A stretch of 64,000 nucleotides of DNA from Dendrocalamus latiflorus (Eukaryota; Streptophyta; Magnoliopsida; Poales; Poaceae): contig CM029670.1 of assembly GCA_017311315.1 (NCBI GenBank), positions 26,032,449 through 26,096,448 of the forward strand, read 5' to 3'. The position numbers and the translations under genes are program-made. The notes under the pieces are model-generated. The model saw nothing but the letters and a program-made list of their open reading frames with translations. It ran no database searches and was not told the DNA's origin. This document shows, piece after piece, positions 12,400 to 24,278 of the stretch. Numbering within the stretch: the stretch's first letter is position 1; each line of letters starts with the position of its first letter.

Positions 12400-12937
12400 G
12401 AGGAAGAAGAACATATGGTTCATTGACTTCGATTGTTCTCACCACGTGACTAGAGACTCACGATGGTTCTCCTCCCTCACACATGCCCTTGGTGATGAGA
12501 TGATCACTTTTCGGGACAACACTCAAGGACGAATTATTGCTAAAGGCATCATCCGCGTCAATGACAAGTTTATCTTAAAGAACATCACTCTCGTTAGTAA
12601 GTTAAGCTATAACTTGCTTTTAGTTTCACAGTTGGTAGACGATAATCTTGAGGTGAACTTTCAAAATCATTCTTGCTGTGTTTTGGATTCATCTGGTGAT
12701 CTTGTATGCAAAATTAGTCGAGTTGGTCGCTTGTTTATGGGTGATTTATTGTATTTAGCTTTTTCTGATCTTAGGTGTCTTATTTCTTCAGACTCTAAAG
12801 ATTTGTTCTTCTGGCATCGTAGATTAGGTCATATTAGCTTTGATCATCTAGCTCGACTTAGTAATATGAATCTGGTTAGAGGAATTCCTAGTCTTAAGAT
12901 CAAAAAGTCAATAAATCTAATTTGTTCACCCTATTGA
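12400..12937 (+). pseudogene. Copia protease and GAG-pre-integrase remnant
   Basis: The segment starts with WFIDFDCSHHVT, where active Copia proteases have D-S/T-G-C/A; the catalytic triplet is therefore lost. It continues through a protease-like stretch (ITFRDN, IAKGIIRVN, NLLLVSQL) to the GAG-pre-integrase motif FWHRRLGHISFDHLARLSN, then meets a stop at 12938. The same family occurs on the minus strand at 62846-63842, where the DSG triplet is still present. Confidence 0.8.
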
Positions 12938-12989
12938 CATGGTAAGATGGTCTCATCGCCTCATCCCCCACTCACTCTTATCTTGACTG

Positions 12990-13720
12990 ATTCTCTGGGT
13001 CAATTGTTACATATGGACTCAGTAGGTCCTACTGTGGTTTAGTCGATTGGAGGTAAATGATATGTTCTTGTTATTGTTGACGATTACTCTAGATACTCTT
13101 AGGTGTATTTTATGGCTTCTAAGGATAGAGCTTTCAGTCACTTTGGAGAGCTAGCTCTTAGATTTGCTAATGAGCTTCCAGGAGCACTTAGACCAGTTAG
13201 GAGTGATAATGGAACTGAATTAAAGAACACATCATTTGCTTATTTTTGTGCTGAAAAGGGTTTAGACCATCAATTTTCGTCAGCTCGAGTGCCTCAACAG
13301 AATGGTGTGGTCAAACATAAGAATAGAACTTTGGTCAAAATGGCTAGATCTATGTTAAATGAACATGCTACTCCTAGGAAATATTGGGTTGAAGCTGTTT
13401 CAACTACATGTTACATTTCACATAGAGTATTCTTACGAGCTAAACTGCATAAGACCTCCTATGAGCTGTGGTTTGGTCATTCTCCTAGTGTTTGTCACTT
13501 GAGTGTATTTGGATATCAATGCTTCATACTTAAACATGACAATCTTGATAAATTTGAATCTAGATTCTCAAATGGCATCTTTCTTGGTTATGTTGTTCAT
13601 ACTCAAGACTATTGTGTACTCAAATTAGAAACTAACAAAATCATTGAGACTTGCGAGCTCACTTTTGATGAGGCTAGTCCTAGACTAAACCTAAAAATGC
13701 AGGTATACAGGTCTCAGATA
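12990..13720 (+). pseudogene. Copia integrase remnant
   Basis: The first catalytic Asp is in VDDYSRYS near 13078, the second in RSDNGTE near 13205, and the third should be the Glu in the PQQNGVVE motif near 13300. Here that residue is Lys (VVKHKNRT), so the D,D-35-E centre is broken. Stops also occur near 13039, 13057 and 13100. The C-terminal part (SVFGYQCF, FSNGIFLGY) is well preserved and leads into a Thr/Ser-rich linker at 13801-13920. Confidence 0.8.
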
Positions 13721-13800
13721 CACTCGAGGATATTTTCTATGACTCTAACAATTACAACAGGGAGTTCCCAGGTCACTCTCCGATTCCTACGACCACCTCT

Positions 13801-14330
13801 ATGACCATTCCTACAAGTGGTATTCCTACGGCCACTCATGAGGTAGAGGCCTCTACGACCACTACAACCTCTTCAACTACATCTACGACCACTCTTATGA
13901 CCATTTCACAGGCTCCTCTACATATTCAACGAAGTCATTCTCTTGAACAATTGATTGGTGAGTTAAATGAGAGAGTTCTTCGTAGCAGGTATAACTCCAA
14001 TGCCTCATATGCTCATTCTACTTTTGTCTCCTCTTTTAAACCCAAAGATGTAAATCACGCTTTACCTGATGAGTTTTGGATTAATGCCATGCATTAGGAA
14101 TTAGAAAATTTTGAGTGTAATAAAGTCTGGACCTTGGTTTCACCTTCTCATGGCCATAATGTGATCAGAACTAAATGGGTCTTTAGGAACAAACAAAGTG
14201 AGGATGATATTATTATTTGAAATAAGGCTAGACTTGTGGCTCAAGGGTTCACCCAGGTAGAAGGTCTTGACTTTGATGAAACATTTGCTTCTATTGCTCT
14301 ATTAGAAGCCATTAGAATTCTATTATGTGG
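13801..14330 (+). pseudogene. Copia linker and truncated reverse transcriptase
   Basis: A Thr-rich low-complexity linker is followed by LRSRYNSNASYA and then the RT N-terminus (NKVWTLV, IRTKWVFRNK, KARLVAQGFTQ, DFDETFA). Homology stops at about 14330, before the catalytic YVDD region, where unrelated sequence begins. Stops at 14096 and 14218 interrupt the frame. RNase H and the 3' LTR are absent, so the element is broken on this side. Confidence 0.8.
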
Positions 14331-15485
14331 AGCTGGGACAGAGTTAGCGTATAATCCTACCAGAATTCAGATGCACAAGATGTCATAAAGCTAGTAAATA
14401 GTCCACAAAGTTAACAAAAGCCTAGTTGCGATGTTCAAGATATAAGTGATGCACACACACACAATAATTAATGTGACTTGATGTAAGCAAAGGAAATTCT
14501 CACACCAAGTGCTACGAGAGACACTAGCCACCTACTCAAACTTCTGTCTAGGGTGCAAGATTATTCACACGATGTAGAGCACAACGATAATATATAACGA
14601 TGCAATGTAAATAGCCCTCAAGTTTAAGCAGTAAACAAAAGCCAATCTCAAATGAAATAGCAAAGTTTTATATAGCTTACATATGCTTGTTTGAAAGGTT
14701 TCGATGAGACTACAACTTTACAGTTGAGGCAAAACTCAAATTCCAAAGGAAAGATTGAGAAAATTGGCAAAAAAAAAAAACAAACCAAAAACTTGAAACA
14801 CAAATTCGGGGTTGAACATGGCCAATTTGGGGGTCTTAGAGGGAGACTAGCTAAAGCTTGTCATTTTTTGGATGTGCCTCATCGTTAGCTTTCCAACGAG
14901 TACAAGAACATCGAAAATGGACTCCGTATACAAAAGTTATGCCCATTTTACTGAATGTGTCTCAGAATTGGATTTCTACTCGGACTAGACACCGACTCAC
15001 GCTCAACTTAAAATTGCTATATCTTTCAATCCCATGGACCAACTTGTTGAAATTTTTTGTGAATGTTTGAGGCTATATGTAGAAGGTCTCAACCAATTTT
15101 CACTAGATTTGGCATAAGTTTGGATTTTTTTTTGAATTTTTGGAATGGTGGCCAATTTTTGGGAAGTTCTACTCGTTTTCTTGATGGTTTCCGAATAGAA
15201 CTCAAGGTTAGGCTTTGTTTAAGTGTTGTACATGTCTTGGATACTTCCAAATGCAAGCTCTACCACTGAGACAAGTCACATATACAAAGTTGGGAGATCA
15301 ACCATTTCGGATTTTGGATTTTAGGAGATCCAACAATTCAAGCAGGGTAATGAGATTTTGTTTTAGATATGATTTAGGGAGTTTAAACCACAATGATTGA
15401 TTTTTGTTGTGGTATGGATTAGAGGAGTTCTAACCCATGAACTTTTTGTTGTAGATGCAAAAACTAAAAAACCTAAAAGAATGAT
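14331..15485. other. Unassigned AT-rich sequence left of the solo LTR
   Basis: No reading frame resembles a known protein. The poly-A-rich stretch at 14768-14780 and phrases such as AAAAACTAAAAAACC continue in style on the far side of the solo LTR (19265-19375). Together they probably formed one interval of an older retroelement before the LTR inserted. Confidence 0.4.
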
Positions 15486-18400
15486 TGTAACATCCTGAAA
15501 ATTTAAAACTTGGAAATATGAAGTTTTTGAAGTTCTTTTGCAATTGTGATTTATTTGAAATTGGAGTTATGGATTTTCTTGAAAATTTTGATGAAGGTTT
15601 CAAAAGTTGGAGGAGAAACAAACATGTTTAAATAATAGAAAGATGAAAATCCGAGATAAGAATCTGAAAAGATGATCCATAAAGGAAGGGAGAAAATTTT
15701 GGTTTAAAAATAAAACCCCATTTTTAAATAGTGGCATGAATAACAATGGAAACAAGTAAATTAAATGCCAACATTAGTTGGAAATATTTTTATTAAGTCC
15801 AACATGTCATCAGGAACTTCTGTGAATTTTTCTGGAATTTTTGTAGGTATTTTCATATTTTTCCGAGTTTATTGGGATTCTCTGGCAATTTCTAAAAGCT
15901 AAAATCAAAATAAGAAATAATTAAAAACTCGACTCACCCTTCGGCCGCCACCTGGATGGCCTGGATCAGCCCACGTCGCCCGAGTGATCCCGCCTTCCCC
16001 CTTCCCCTGCTTGCCGCGTGGTCGGACGCGATCCCTCTTCCCCACACCTCAGCCCGATCTCCTCCGTTCTCGCACCACTCAACCGCGTCAGCCGCCCGAT
16101 CAACCTTCCCCGCTACGCGGTTTCATCCGGGCCGTTGCGTTTCCCCCTCCCCTCTTCCGCTGACCGCTGGGCCCGCCCTGTCAGGGTCGTCTCCCTCCTC
16201 CCCCGTCTCCCTTTCCTTTGCGCGGGGGCAGCGTCTTCGCTCCCCGTGGCACACATGCGCCCGGGGGCGGCCGCCCGTGCCCTGACGCGTTCTTTGGCGT
16301 GCGCGGCGCAAAAGTCTGTCCGGGAGGGCACGCGCGCCAGCCCGGATTCCAGCTGCTGCCGCCTGCCACCGCCGCCCCGAAGTGACCGCACGGCCGCCCC
16401 GCCCGCTGCCAGCCTCCCCTCGTCGCCTATAAAACCCGAAGCCACCTCCAGATGCATCGCCACGCCACACTCTCCGCTGCGACGAAGGTAATTGAGCCCG
16501 AACACCCCCAATCGCCGGCGAGCCACCTTCGTTCCCAACTCCGGCCGCCCGAGCTCCCCATCGATCCGAGCCACCAAAACCTGATTCATCTCACCCACAC
16601 CACCTCCGGAGCGTCACGAAGCTCTCACGACCTTCGTTCGAGCTCCCCATCGCCTGTGGTTCACCGTCACCGAGAGCATCCCCGACCCGCCGCCACCGCA
16701 CTCTGCCGACCATCCTCAGGTGCCCCTCGGCCCCGCGGACCTCACCACCGGCACCCCCGAAGCTTGAGGAACGCGTTTTGCCATTCTCCTGTACCACTCC
16801 GGTCCCCGCTCGCCGTTGGCACCACAGCTCCACCGCCGCCTCCAACTTCCTCTGCCTGACCCTCCCCGTCGCCTCGTATAAAAGGTATACACCCCCTTAT
16901 AGGGTAAGCAACGATTGAACGGCCACTTGGTTAGCAGCGCTCACTCCTCCTCCCCCCCCAACTCCCCAGTCGCGCGTTCGAGCCTTCGGCTCCGCAGCGC
17001 CGGGTTGAGTTTTCTTTATTTTCCCCGGGCTGACAGGTGGACCCCACATGTCAGCGGCGGCAGCTCTTGAGCGGCCCACTGACAGTAGGTCCCGCATGTC
17101 AGTAGACGCAGTTAATCAACCCAAATGACAATACTTAGTGGTTAATGATAGTATTAAAGGATGAATTAAAAACTCCAGTGGGACCCACGTGTCAGAATTT
17201 TTCATTTTTCTGGCATTTCACAGAACTGAGATTTTCAAATGGGCATAACTTATTCATTTTAACTCCAAATTAAGTGAAATAAATTTCTAAATTTGTCTAA
17301 ATTCAAGATCTATCCAACGGAACCAGAACCATGATTTTTTGGAGTTCATTTGAATTTCTGGTGATATTTTGAGTGATTGGTTGCTTTTCTTTTATTTGGG
17401 TATTTCGCACGATTAAATAGCATACGAGGCTCAAGAAGAAGAAGTTGAGGCAGCCAGCTTAGAAGCTTCAGAAGACCAAGACCAAGATCCCCGTGAACCA
17501 GGCGAGTTAACACTTTGATCATTTTGAACCTATGATTTTGCAAAGTTAATTTCTTTTAAATTATCAACATGCATGCTGTTATTTTATGTGGTAAACTATG
17601 TTCATTTTCAGAATGGTAGTTATACACCTAATATAATGCTTGCTATTAATGATCCGTTGAAATGCTTGAACATGTGACCCTTGTCGCCTTAGCAAAATTT
17701 ATGTTATCATAGCTTTTACAAGTAAGTCCAAATAGCTATTGCGTTGCTTAGCATTGCTAGAAAAAACGGGGGTATATAGCTGCCCCAAAAACAACACTAG
17801 CAAAGAATGATATGTTTTGGGACAGTCATGGGTGAAATGACGGTAGTACGTGGACACAATATTTTTCTATCTCCGAAAAATCCTGAAATTGCTTAAATAC
17901 CTGGATGGATGGTTTGATGGCTGGTATGTGGTGCAGTGGATGCACAATATGTGAAATGTGGTAGAACCATCCGGGTAATCTTAAGGACCGAATCTTGTCA
18001 TGACACCCCGTGTAAAACAATAAAACCACAAGTCTGTAAAATACAACTTGGCTAACTAAACTTATCAAAACTCCGGACTCATCTCACTGGTAGTGGATTG
18101 ATGGGGCTATGCTATGGCAAGGGGGCCTGAAGGGACACCGGTGTAGGGTGAAGTTTTCCAGCTGTCCTAACATTGCGGGAAGTGGAGCCCGGCTGCGTTA
18201 GTGGCTGTGGGGAACATCCCGCGCACAGATGGGACCCACCGCAAATGGGCAGTTTCCCATAAGGTGAGATGAAAGAAGGGACTAGATACTTTGAAAAGTC
18301 ACTGTGATGGTCCGCTCAACCACATGACAAAGGAATCGTGTGGGGCAACGAGTTGACTGTCTCTTGTGGTGAAAGTGTACAAACTCTGCAGAGTCAAAAC

Positions 18401-19259
18401 TATTCGAATAGCCGTGCCCACGGTCAAGGGCGGACATGGGAACTTAACCAGATATAGTTCTATTTCGAAAATCTTGGTGGGTGATAATGGAAATGTGTAG
18501 GACTGCTGATGGTCCTGGTTTGGAATTGTCCTGGGTGTCGTCCCAGTGGTAAGTTAAGCGGCTATAACGCTGAAAGATGTTAGATGGTGCAGATGCTATG
18601 TAATGGTGGATGGAATCTGTGTCAATTATAAGATCAACTTACTTTACAAATAAAAGTCTGGAGTTTAAAATTGCTAGGTCTTAAGGATTTTTATATAATT
18701 GTATTCAAAAGCACTCTTCGTAAAATAAAATAAGCCCGAGCCATCCCTTGATTAACCATACATGTTAAATATTGCATTCTGTGTGTTGGCTCGCTGAGGT
18801 TGGAGTGCTCACACTCGCTTTTGCGAAAAAATTCAGAAGCCGGAACTCAAGGACATTACGCCTATGAGGAGGCCCCGTCCAACATTGGCGGAAGCAAAGG
18901 CGATGACTAAGGCGTAGGCCACGATGGTTAGACATAGACAAGTGGACTCTCGGCTTTGTGTACACATATGTTACCGGTTCTCCGGTGACATATACTGTAC
19001 ACATTACCCTACCTGGTCGCTTGCCTGTGGATTTGGGTTTACTTTTGCTACTATTTTCGCTGCATTTATGTAATGAAGACATTTGGCCAAAGCGGCCCTT
19101 TTGTAAACATTCACCCGATGTGGTGTATTTCAGACTCTGTAATATTATTATGCGAGGTTTGTCATGATTCAGCAATGTACCTGTGTGCACTAACTACTGA
19201 TCCAGGGATTAGTGCAGTGAAACACATTGGATTCTGGATTGAAAAATCTGGGTCTTACA
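15486..19259 (+). mobile_element. Solo LTR, 3,774 bp, long Ty3/gypsy (RIRE3/RIRE8-like) type
   Basis: Starts TGTAACATCC and ends GGTCTTACA, and is flanked on both sides by ATGAT (15481-15485 and 19260-19264), a perfect 5-bp target duplication. No internal retroelement sequence remains, the signature of recombination between two LTRs. A strongly CG-rich segment at 15945-17100 holds the TATAAAA box at 16428-16434 and a second TATAAAA near 16877. The overlapping frames in this segment on both strands are products of base composition. Family assignment rests on termini and length as I know them. Confidence 0.85.
16428..16434 (+). promoter_or_regulatory. TATA box of the solo LTR
   Basis: TATAAAA in the sequence CGTCGCCTATAAAACCC, within the CG-rich part of the LTR. 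The position suits an LTR promoter, and it could drive readthrough to the right. Confidence 0.5.
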
Positions 19260-19374
19260 ATGATCAAGCAACGCGAAGAAAAACATGAGGTGCAATGGAC
19301 AGCAACTATGCGATTGAAACTAATGGATCAAAAACTAACCAAATTACAAGATGCAAATGAATTAAAAACTAAGG

Positions 19375-19904
<530 letters not shown>

Positions 19905-20013
19905 TATATATATATATATATATATTCGGCTTTGTGTATAGAACAGAAAATAAAAGCTAAATTAGGGTAAAAAATTAATCTTGCCGTGTCAATCCGGCAC
20001 TCTGATACCAAGA

Positions 20014-20592
20014 TGATATGGGGGTGCCCGATCTTTATGACGTAGGATCTCACTTGAAAGGTAAATATGTGGCTAACCTGAAATCCTATGAATTTTGATG
20101 AATGGAAGCACATGATTGTCTGTCTCTATTACAGACTCCTATGAACCTAAATTCAACTAGCAACACGTTCTCGATCTCTGTCTTCTCACCACACCAAGAT
20201 AGATGATGTTGCTAGTCCATGAGGGATAATAAGAACGTTGGTAACTGGTAATTTGGTGGAACGCTAACCAGTTAGCTTCCCAACTCCCATGGTAGTGCAC
20301 AGCATAGACTAAAGAGCAAGAAATTGTTTTGACTCAAAATTAACATTTGAGGGCTACAGGAGACGGTAACCAAGGCTTTATACCCTTGTACAAGCCTATC
20401 TGGACTCACAGAAGGAAAACAAATCGAATCCGATTCTAATTCCTAATTTAAACCGAAGGCAATAAGAAGTGGCTAGCTGGTTGCCTTGGTTTGTACACCC
20501 ATGAGATGGGCCCATGTTGTTTGAAGCTTTAGCATCACCAGCACCTCAAAACTGAACCAAAACGAATACTAAAATTCAAAACACCCTTAACA
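20014..20592 (-). repeat. Candidate minus-strand LTR with PBS-like sequence to its left
   Basis: Read on the minus strand, the interval starts TGTTAAGGGTG, contains GGGTATAAAGCC (near 20375-20390) and ends CCCCCATATCA. Two bases later comes TTGGTATCAGAG (about 20000-20012), the common plant PBS. The right boundary is chosen by the TG/CA rule and is uncertain. No partner LTR was found. Confidence 0.45.
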
Positions 20593-20949
20593 TGTCTTAT
20601 TATAGACACAAACCAGCCCATGACATATGGAACTTGGCCAAAAACCCAAATGAACTCAAAATTGAAAACTGGACACAATCGAGCTTCCGAAGCGTAGTCT
20701 TTTCTAATCTTCAATTCGGAGCTTGAAAAATTGATTCCATCAACTTAGTGTCTTTTTCCACTGATATAAATGAAGTGTTATCATCTCCTCTTTTTGAAAT
20801 TTCTCTTGGTGCACCAGCCTCCCTCACCTCCTGCTTGGTAGCACCAAGTTTTTGCTCACCTAATAATGAGAATGCACAAACTGGAAACATTAGGTAGTAA
20901 ACTGTCCTTAGTAGTGAAATAAAAGGAACTTAGGATTAGATTTACCTAT

Positions 20950-21110
20950 TTAGTGAGTTCCCTTACTCTAGCTGGAGTGATTGGTCCCTTGTACAATTGT
21001 TGCAAGGCTTGAGCCGTAGAACATACACTAATCTTGTCATTGTCATTTCCTTGAATCTGATGATAGAGGTAATGATGATGTAGATGAAGCCTGCTTGATA
21101 GTGATGTTCT
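20950..21110 (-). pseudogene. C-terminal retroelement polyprotein fragment
   Basis: On the minus strand one frame ends LQQLYKGPITPARVRELTK followed by a stop. Motifs of the form GPITRAR are common at the C-terminus of grass retrotransposon polyproteins. Nothing else of the protein is clear, and no frame is long. It could belong to the LTR on its left or be an independent fragment. Confidence 0.4.
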
Positions 21111-21309
21111 CATCACTTGCTCTAATGTTTGAAGTTCATTTCAAGATTTGAATTTGAACTTAAATTTCATTCTTACAAAATAATTTCAAAGGGAACTGAA
21201 ATATCCAAAATTTCGACGAAATTGTTAACCCTCCTCTCTCCTCTCTCTCACACACACAAAGTGGAACACACTCGTTAGTACACATGGTAGAAAAAAGGCT
21301 AGCTTATTA

Positions 21310-21545
21310 GATGTTCGGTTGGTGATTTTGTGCTAGTTCTTTTGGGCTACAGTTTATGGTTACGGATTATAGCTTTTAGACTATTCGTGAGAGTGGGAAT
21401 AGAATAACAGAAACTCGCGTGCGGTTTTGAGCAATATAAATGAAGTCACTATAGTGTTCCTATCCTAAAAAGACACTCAATTTAAAAGCTAGTTACTAAA
21501 AAAAGCCAAAAAATAGATTTTAGAAGCTGAAACGAAGATGCCTTT
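21310..21545. mobile_element. Degenerate MITE of the same family as 204-444
   Basis: Shares GAATAACAGAAACTCGCGTGCGGTTTT, shown here only as the blocks ACAGAAACTC and GTGCGGTTTT, plus AAAAAGACACTC and CTAGTTACTA. The ends are eroded and no target duplication is visible. Confidence 0.45.
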
Positions 21546-22013
21546 TAATGACTAGCCATTAACCAGACAACATGGGTACCACACACACCTGTTGGGCTTA
21601 GCTAGCGGTTGGCCATTATACTATGGACTTGTAATTCCCTTTTGGTTTCGATTTACCAATCATTCTGGTTTCAGCTTTCGATTTCACGTTCGTGCTTCAA
21701 CACCTGTGGTCTGTGGATATGAGCTCGATCGTCATCTCATAGTATGAATATCAAAAATGATACTATACTGAAATGCATGGTACACATTTTGATGCCTAAC
21801 TGAACCATCGAACAATTCTGCCAGTTGCCTTAAATTAAAATCATGGTACAAGACGCAGCTAACTACAGGTTGTCTGAAGGACCAAGTGAAAAGATCTAAA
21901 ATTATATTGCGATAAATTATTGCAATTGTAGAGAGTGAAAAATTAATTGTGCAAATTTGTCGGATTTTTGGAGTCCCTGCAGAGTAACTGGCTTGACTAG
22001 CCGCACCGGTCGC

Positions 22014-22039
22014 GGGGGGGGGGGGGGGGGGGGGGGGGG
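22014..22039 (+). repeat. Homopolymer run of 26 G
   Basis: Twenty-six consecutive G residues between CGC and CGG. It could form G-quadruplex structures and is prone to length error. Frames read across it are not genes. Confidence 0.9.
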
Positions 22040-22193
22040 CGGTCACATCGGCCCTCTCCAGCGGCCAGACCACTGAGCAAAAATGGTATGTCTAGCCTGG
22101 GCAGGCAGGCAGACCGGCCAGCAAGTTTTGTCTCAGTTGGTTTTTGATTTTTAGGAAATTGAGTTTCATGATGAGTTCGTTTGACCCATATCA

Positions 22194-22287
22194 GTGTGTG
22201 TGTATATGTATATATATGTATATGTATATATGTATATATATATATTGCATTATGCATGTTACAGTTATATGTATATATATGTGTATG

Positions 22288-22350
<63 letters not shown>

Positions 22351-22351
22351 A
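22194..22351. repeat. Compound TG/TA microsatellite with an internal duplication
   Basis: Alternating purine-pyrimidine tract of TG, TATG and TA units ending in about 14 TG repeats. The motif ATTGCATTATGCATGTTACAG occurs at about 22245 and again at about 22351, so a segment of about 105 bp has been duplicated through the microsatellite. Frames on both strands here are artefacts. Confidence 0.85.
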
Positions 22352-22375
22352 TTGCATTATGCATGTTACAGCTAA

Positions 22376-24278
22376 CGTGGGCCAAGTTGTGAAGAGCTTG
22401 TGTTTAAAAATGATTTCTTTATCTTTAGATGTGCATGGTCGCTTAGATTAACTATGATCAATGACGAGGATCGAAACTACGCTCATGGAGAAGCAGAGGC
22501 CTAGAACGATCAATGATATGAGGCGAGATGGCTAAGCTTAACCGTGGTACGAGAAAGAGAAAGACAAAAAATATTAAATGAAAGTTCGAGCGATGGTTGC
22601 ACTATGCAGCTTGATCGGTCTAAGTAAGGTGTGGTTCGGTGGAATCAGAACAGGAGAGAAATGCCGCCACATGGTAAGCCAGCGGTGCATCTACACGTGG
22701 CAAACATGGTGATTACTTGTAATGGAAGATGAAGACCGGATCAAGAAAACATATTTCGGTAAGTCGATGAAAATACCAGAATCTATCTTAAATCGAAGCC
22801 GCGGCACTTAGAAGAGTAGTTTAGATTAACAAGAAGCTGAGTAGATCAAGTTGGATAAAGTCTAAGGACTTAGTGGATTCGGGATTATGTGCTTTGAAAA
22901 CGTGCATAAGTGTAGTGTGTGAGTAAAACCGGTGTTGTGTAAGATTAATGAGTTTCCCCATATGTACTTAGTGGACAGTACCTACTAGAGTTAGATAGGT
23001 GCTGGTTGCCTGTTTATTTAACGGGTTAGGATAGAAACTTACTAGTTAACTATCTAACTATCCAACCTTTACCATTGAAGTTATTTGTTTATTTAATGAG
23101 TTAGGATAGAAACTTACTAATTAAATATCTAACTATCCAACCTTTAACATTGAAGCGAGTTGTTTTATGGTTAGGGTTTGAGAAGTATGATTGTTGTGGT
23201 ATGCTCTCTTGTCCTTCATGTGGAGTTGTTATAAAATCTTTTTCTCAACAGTAATATATCAACTTTGTTCACCTCTCATGGATCTCTCTTTTTTGGTTGA
23301 TTTACTCTTGATTTAGTTAGTTTTGATCTTATCTTTCTCCTTCTTGATCTTGCTGGATGCCAAGAATGAGTTAGTGATAGAAATATACCTTGAAAATCAA
23401 TTCTCATCTATCTAGATATCAGGTTTGGCAAGATATTGAAGTTGCCTAATTTTTGTCTAATTTAGTCACTCCAAGTGATTTCTTGATTTAATTATTTTTG
23501 ACTTAATTCCTTTTGGTGTTCTACCTCACTGTAATATGTGAGAATACATATAGAATCATCTTGACTAGCTCTCACCTATGAGCAAGTTAAATTCATAGAT
23601 GGTCGTGCAGCCAGAGAAAGAGCTTGAATTACAAAGCAGGGGGTGCTGGTGTTCTTTTTTGCTGGCATGGACGTCCTGCGATCAGCTTGCTTGACGGAAC
23701 CCGTTGAGCTTGCGCATGACACTGCCGACGAGCCCGAATCTTGAGGCCTGATCTAGCTAAAATTTGAATGAGTACGTCGGCCATATGACAGTTTCGAGAA
23801 CGTCAGCGATGACAAGCAGGAAAAAAAACTAGAGCCGGTGCATGTAGCGGTATCGATTCCAGCCGAATAAAAAAAGTTATAGAGCCACGTTTCAGTCAAA
23901 TGTGGGAGAAACAGACGATTCTTTTCTTTACTTACGGGTCACATCTTGGCTTGGATAGAAAATAACATGAAAGAAAAATGGACTTATCACCTGTATAATG
24001 TGGTAGCGACTAGCGACATGGAAAGCTTGGCAGTGGACCTTGCCACAGATGAGCAGAGATGTGGCATATGTCCGTAGCTGCTATCTTGTTGGAATATACT
24101 TATATCATTTTCATATAGCATAATTAAACATTTATAGAGATGTTGCTTGTCAAAGTTAAAATAGTTTTGCTCTATGCATAGTAAGATTTTTGTTTTACAA
24201 CAGTATTCTCTTCTTTTCACTATATTTGTTTATGGCCACGAGAATACCTATTGTAATATATTTATCTATTAAAAGAAT
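22376..24278. other. Repeat-derived sequence without a recognisable gene
   Basis: 22376-22500 resembles 7620-7780. A unit of about 75 bp is tandemly duplicated: 23011-23080 and 23087-23155, both carrying GGTTAGGATAGAAACTTACTA and CTATCTAACTATCCAACCTTTA-like blocks. 23590-24270 shows nothing I recognise. Confidence 0.4.

Noticed and set aside
15956..16859. Overlapping GC-rich frames on both strands, up to 161 codons
   Set aside because: They lie in the CG-rich promoter part of the solo LTR and have biased composition without domains.
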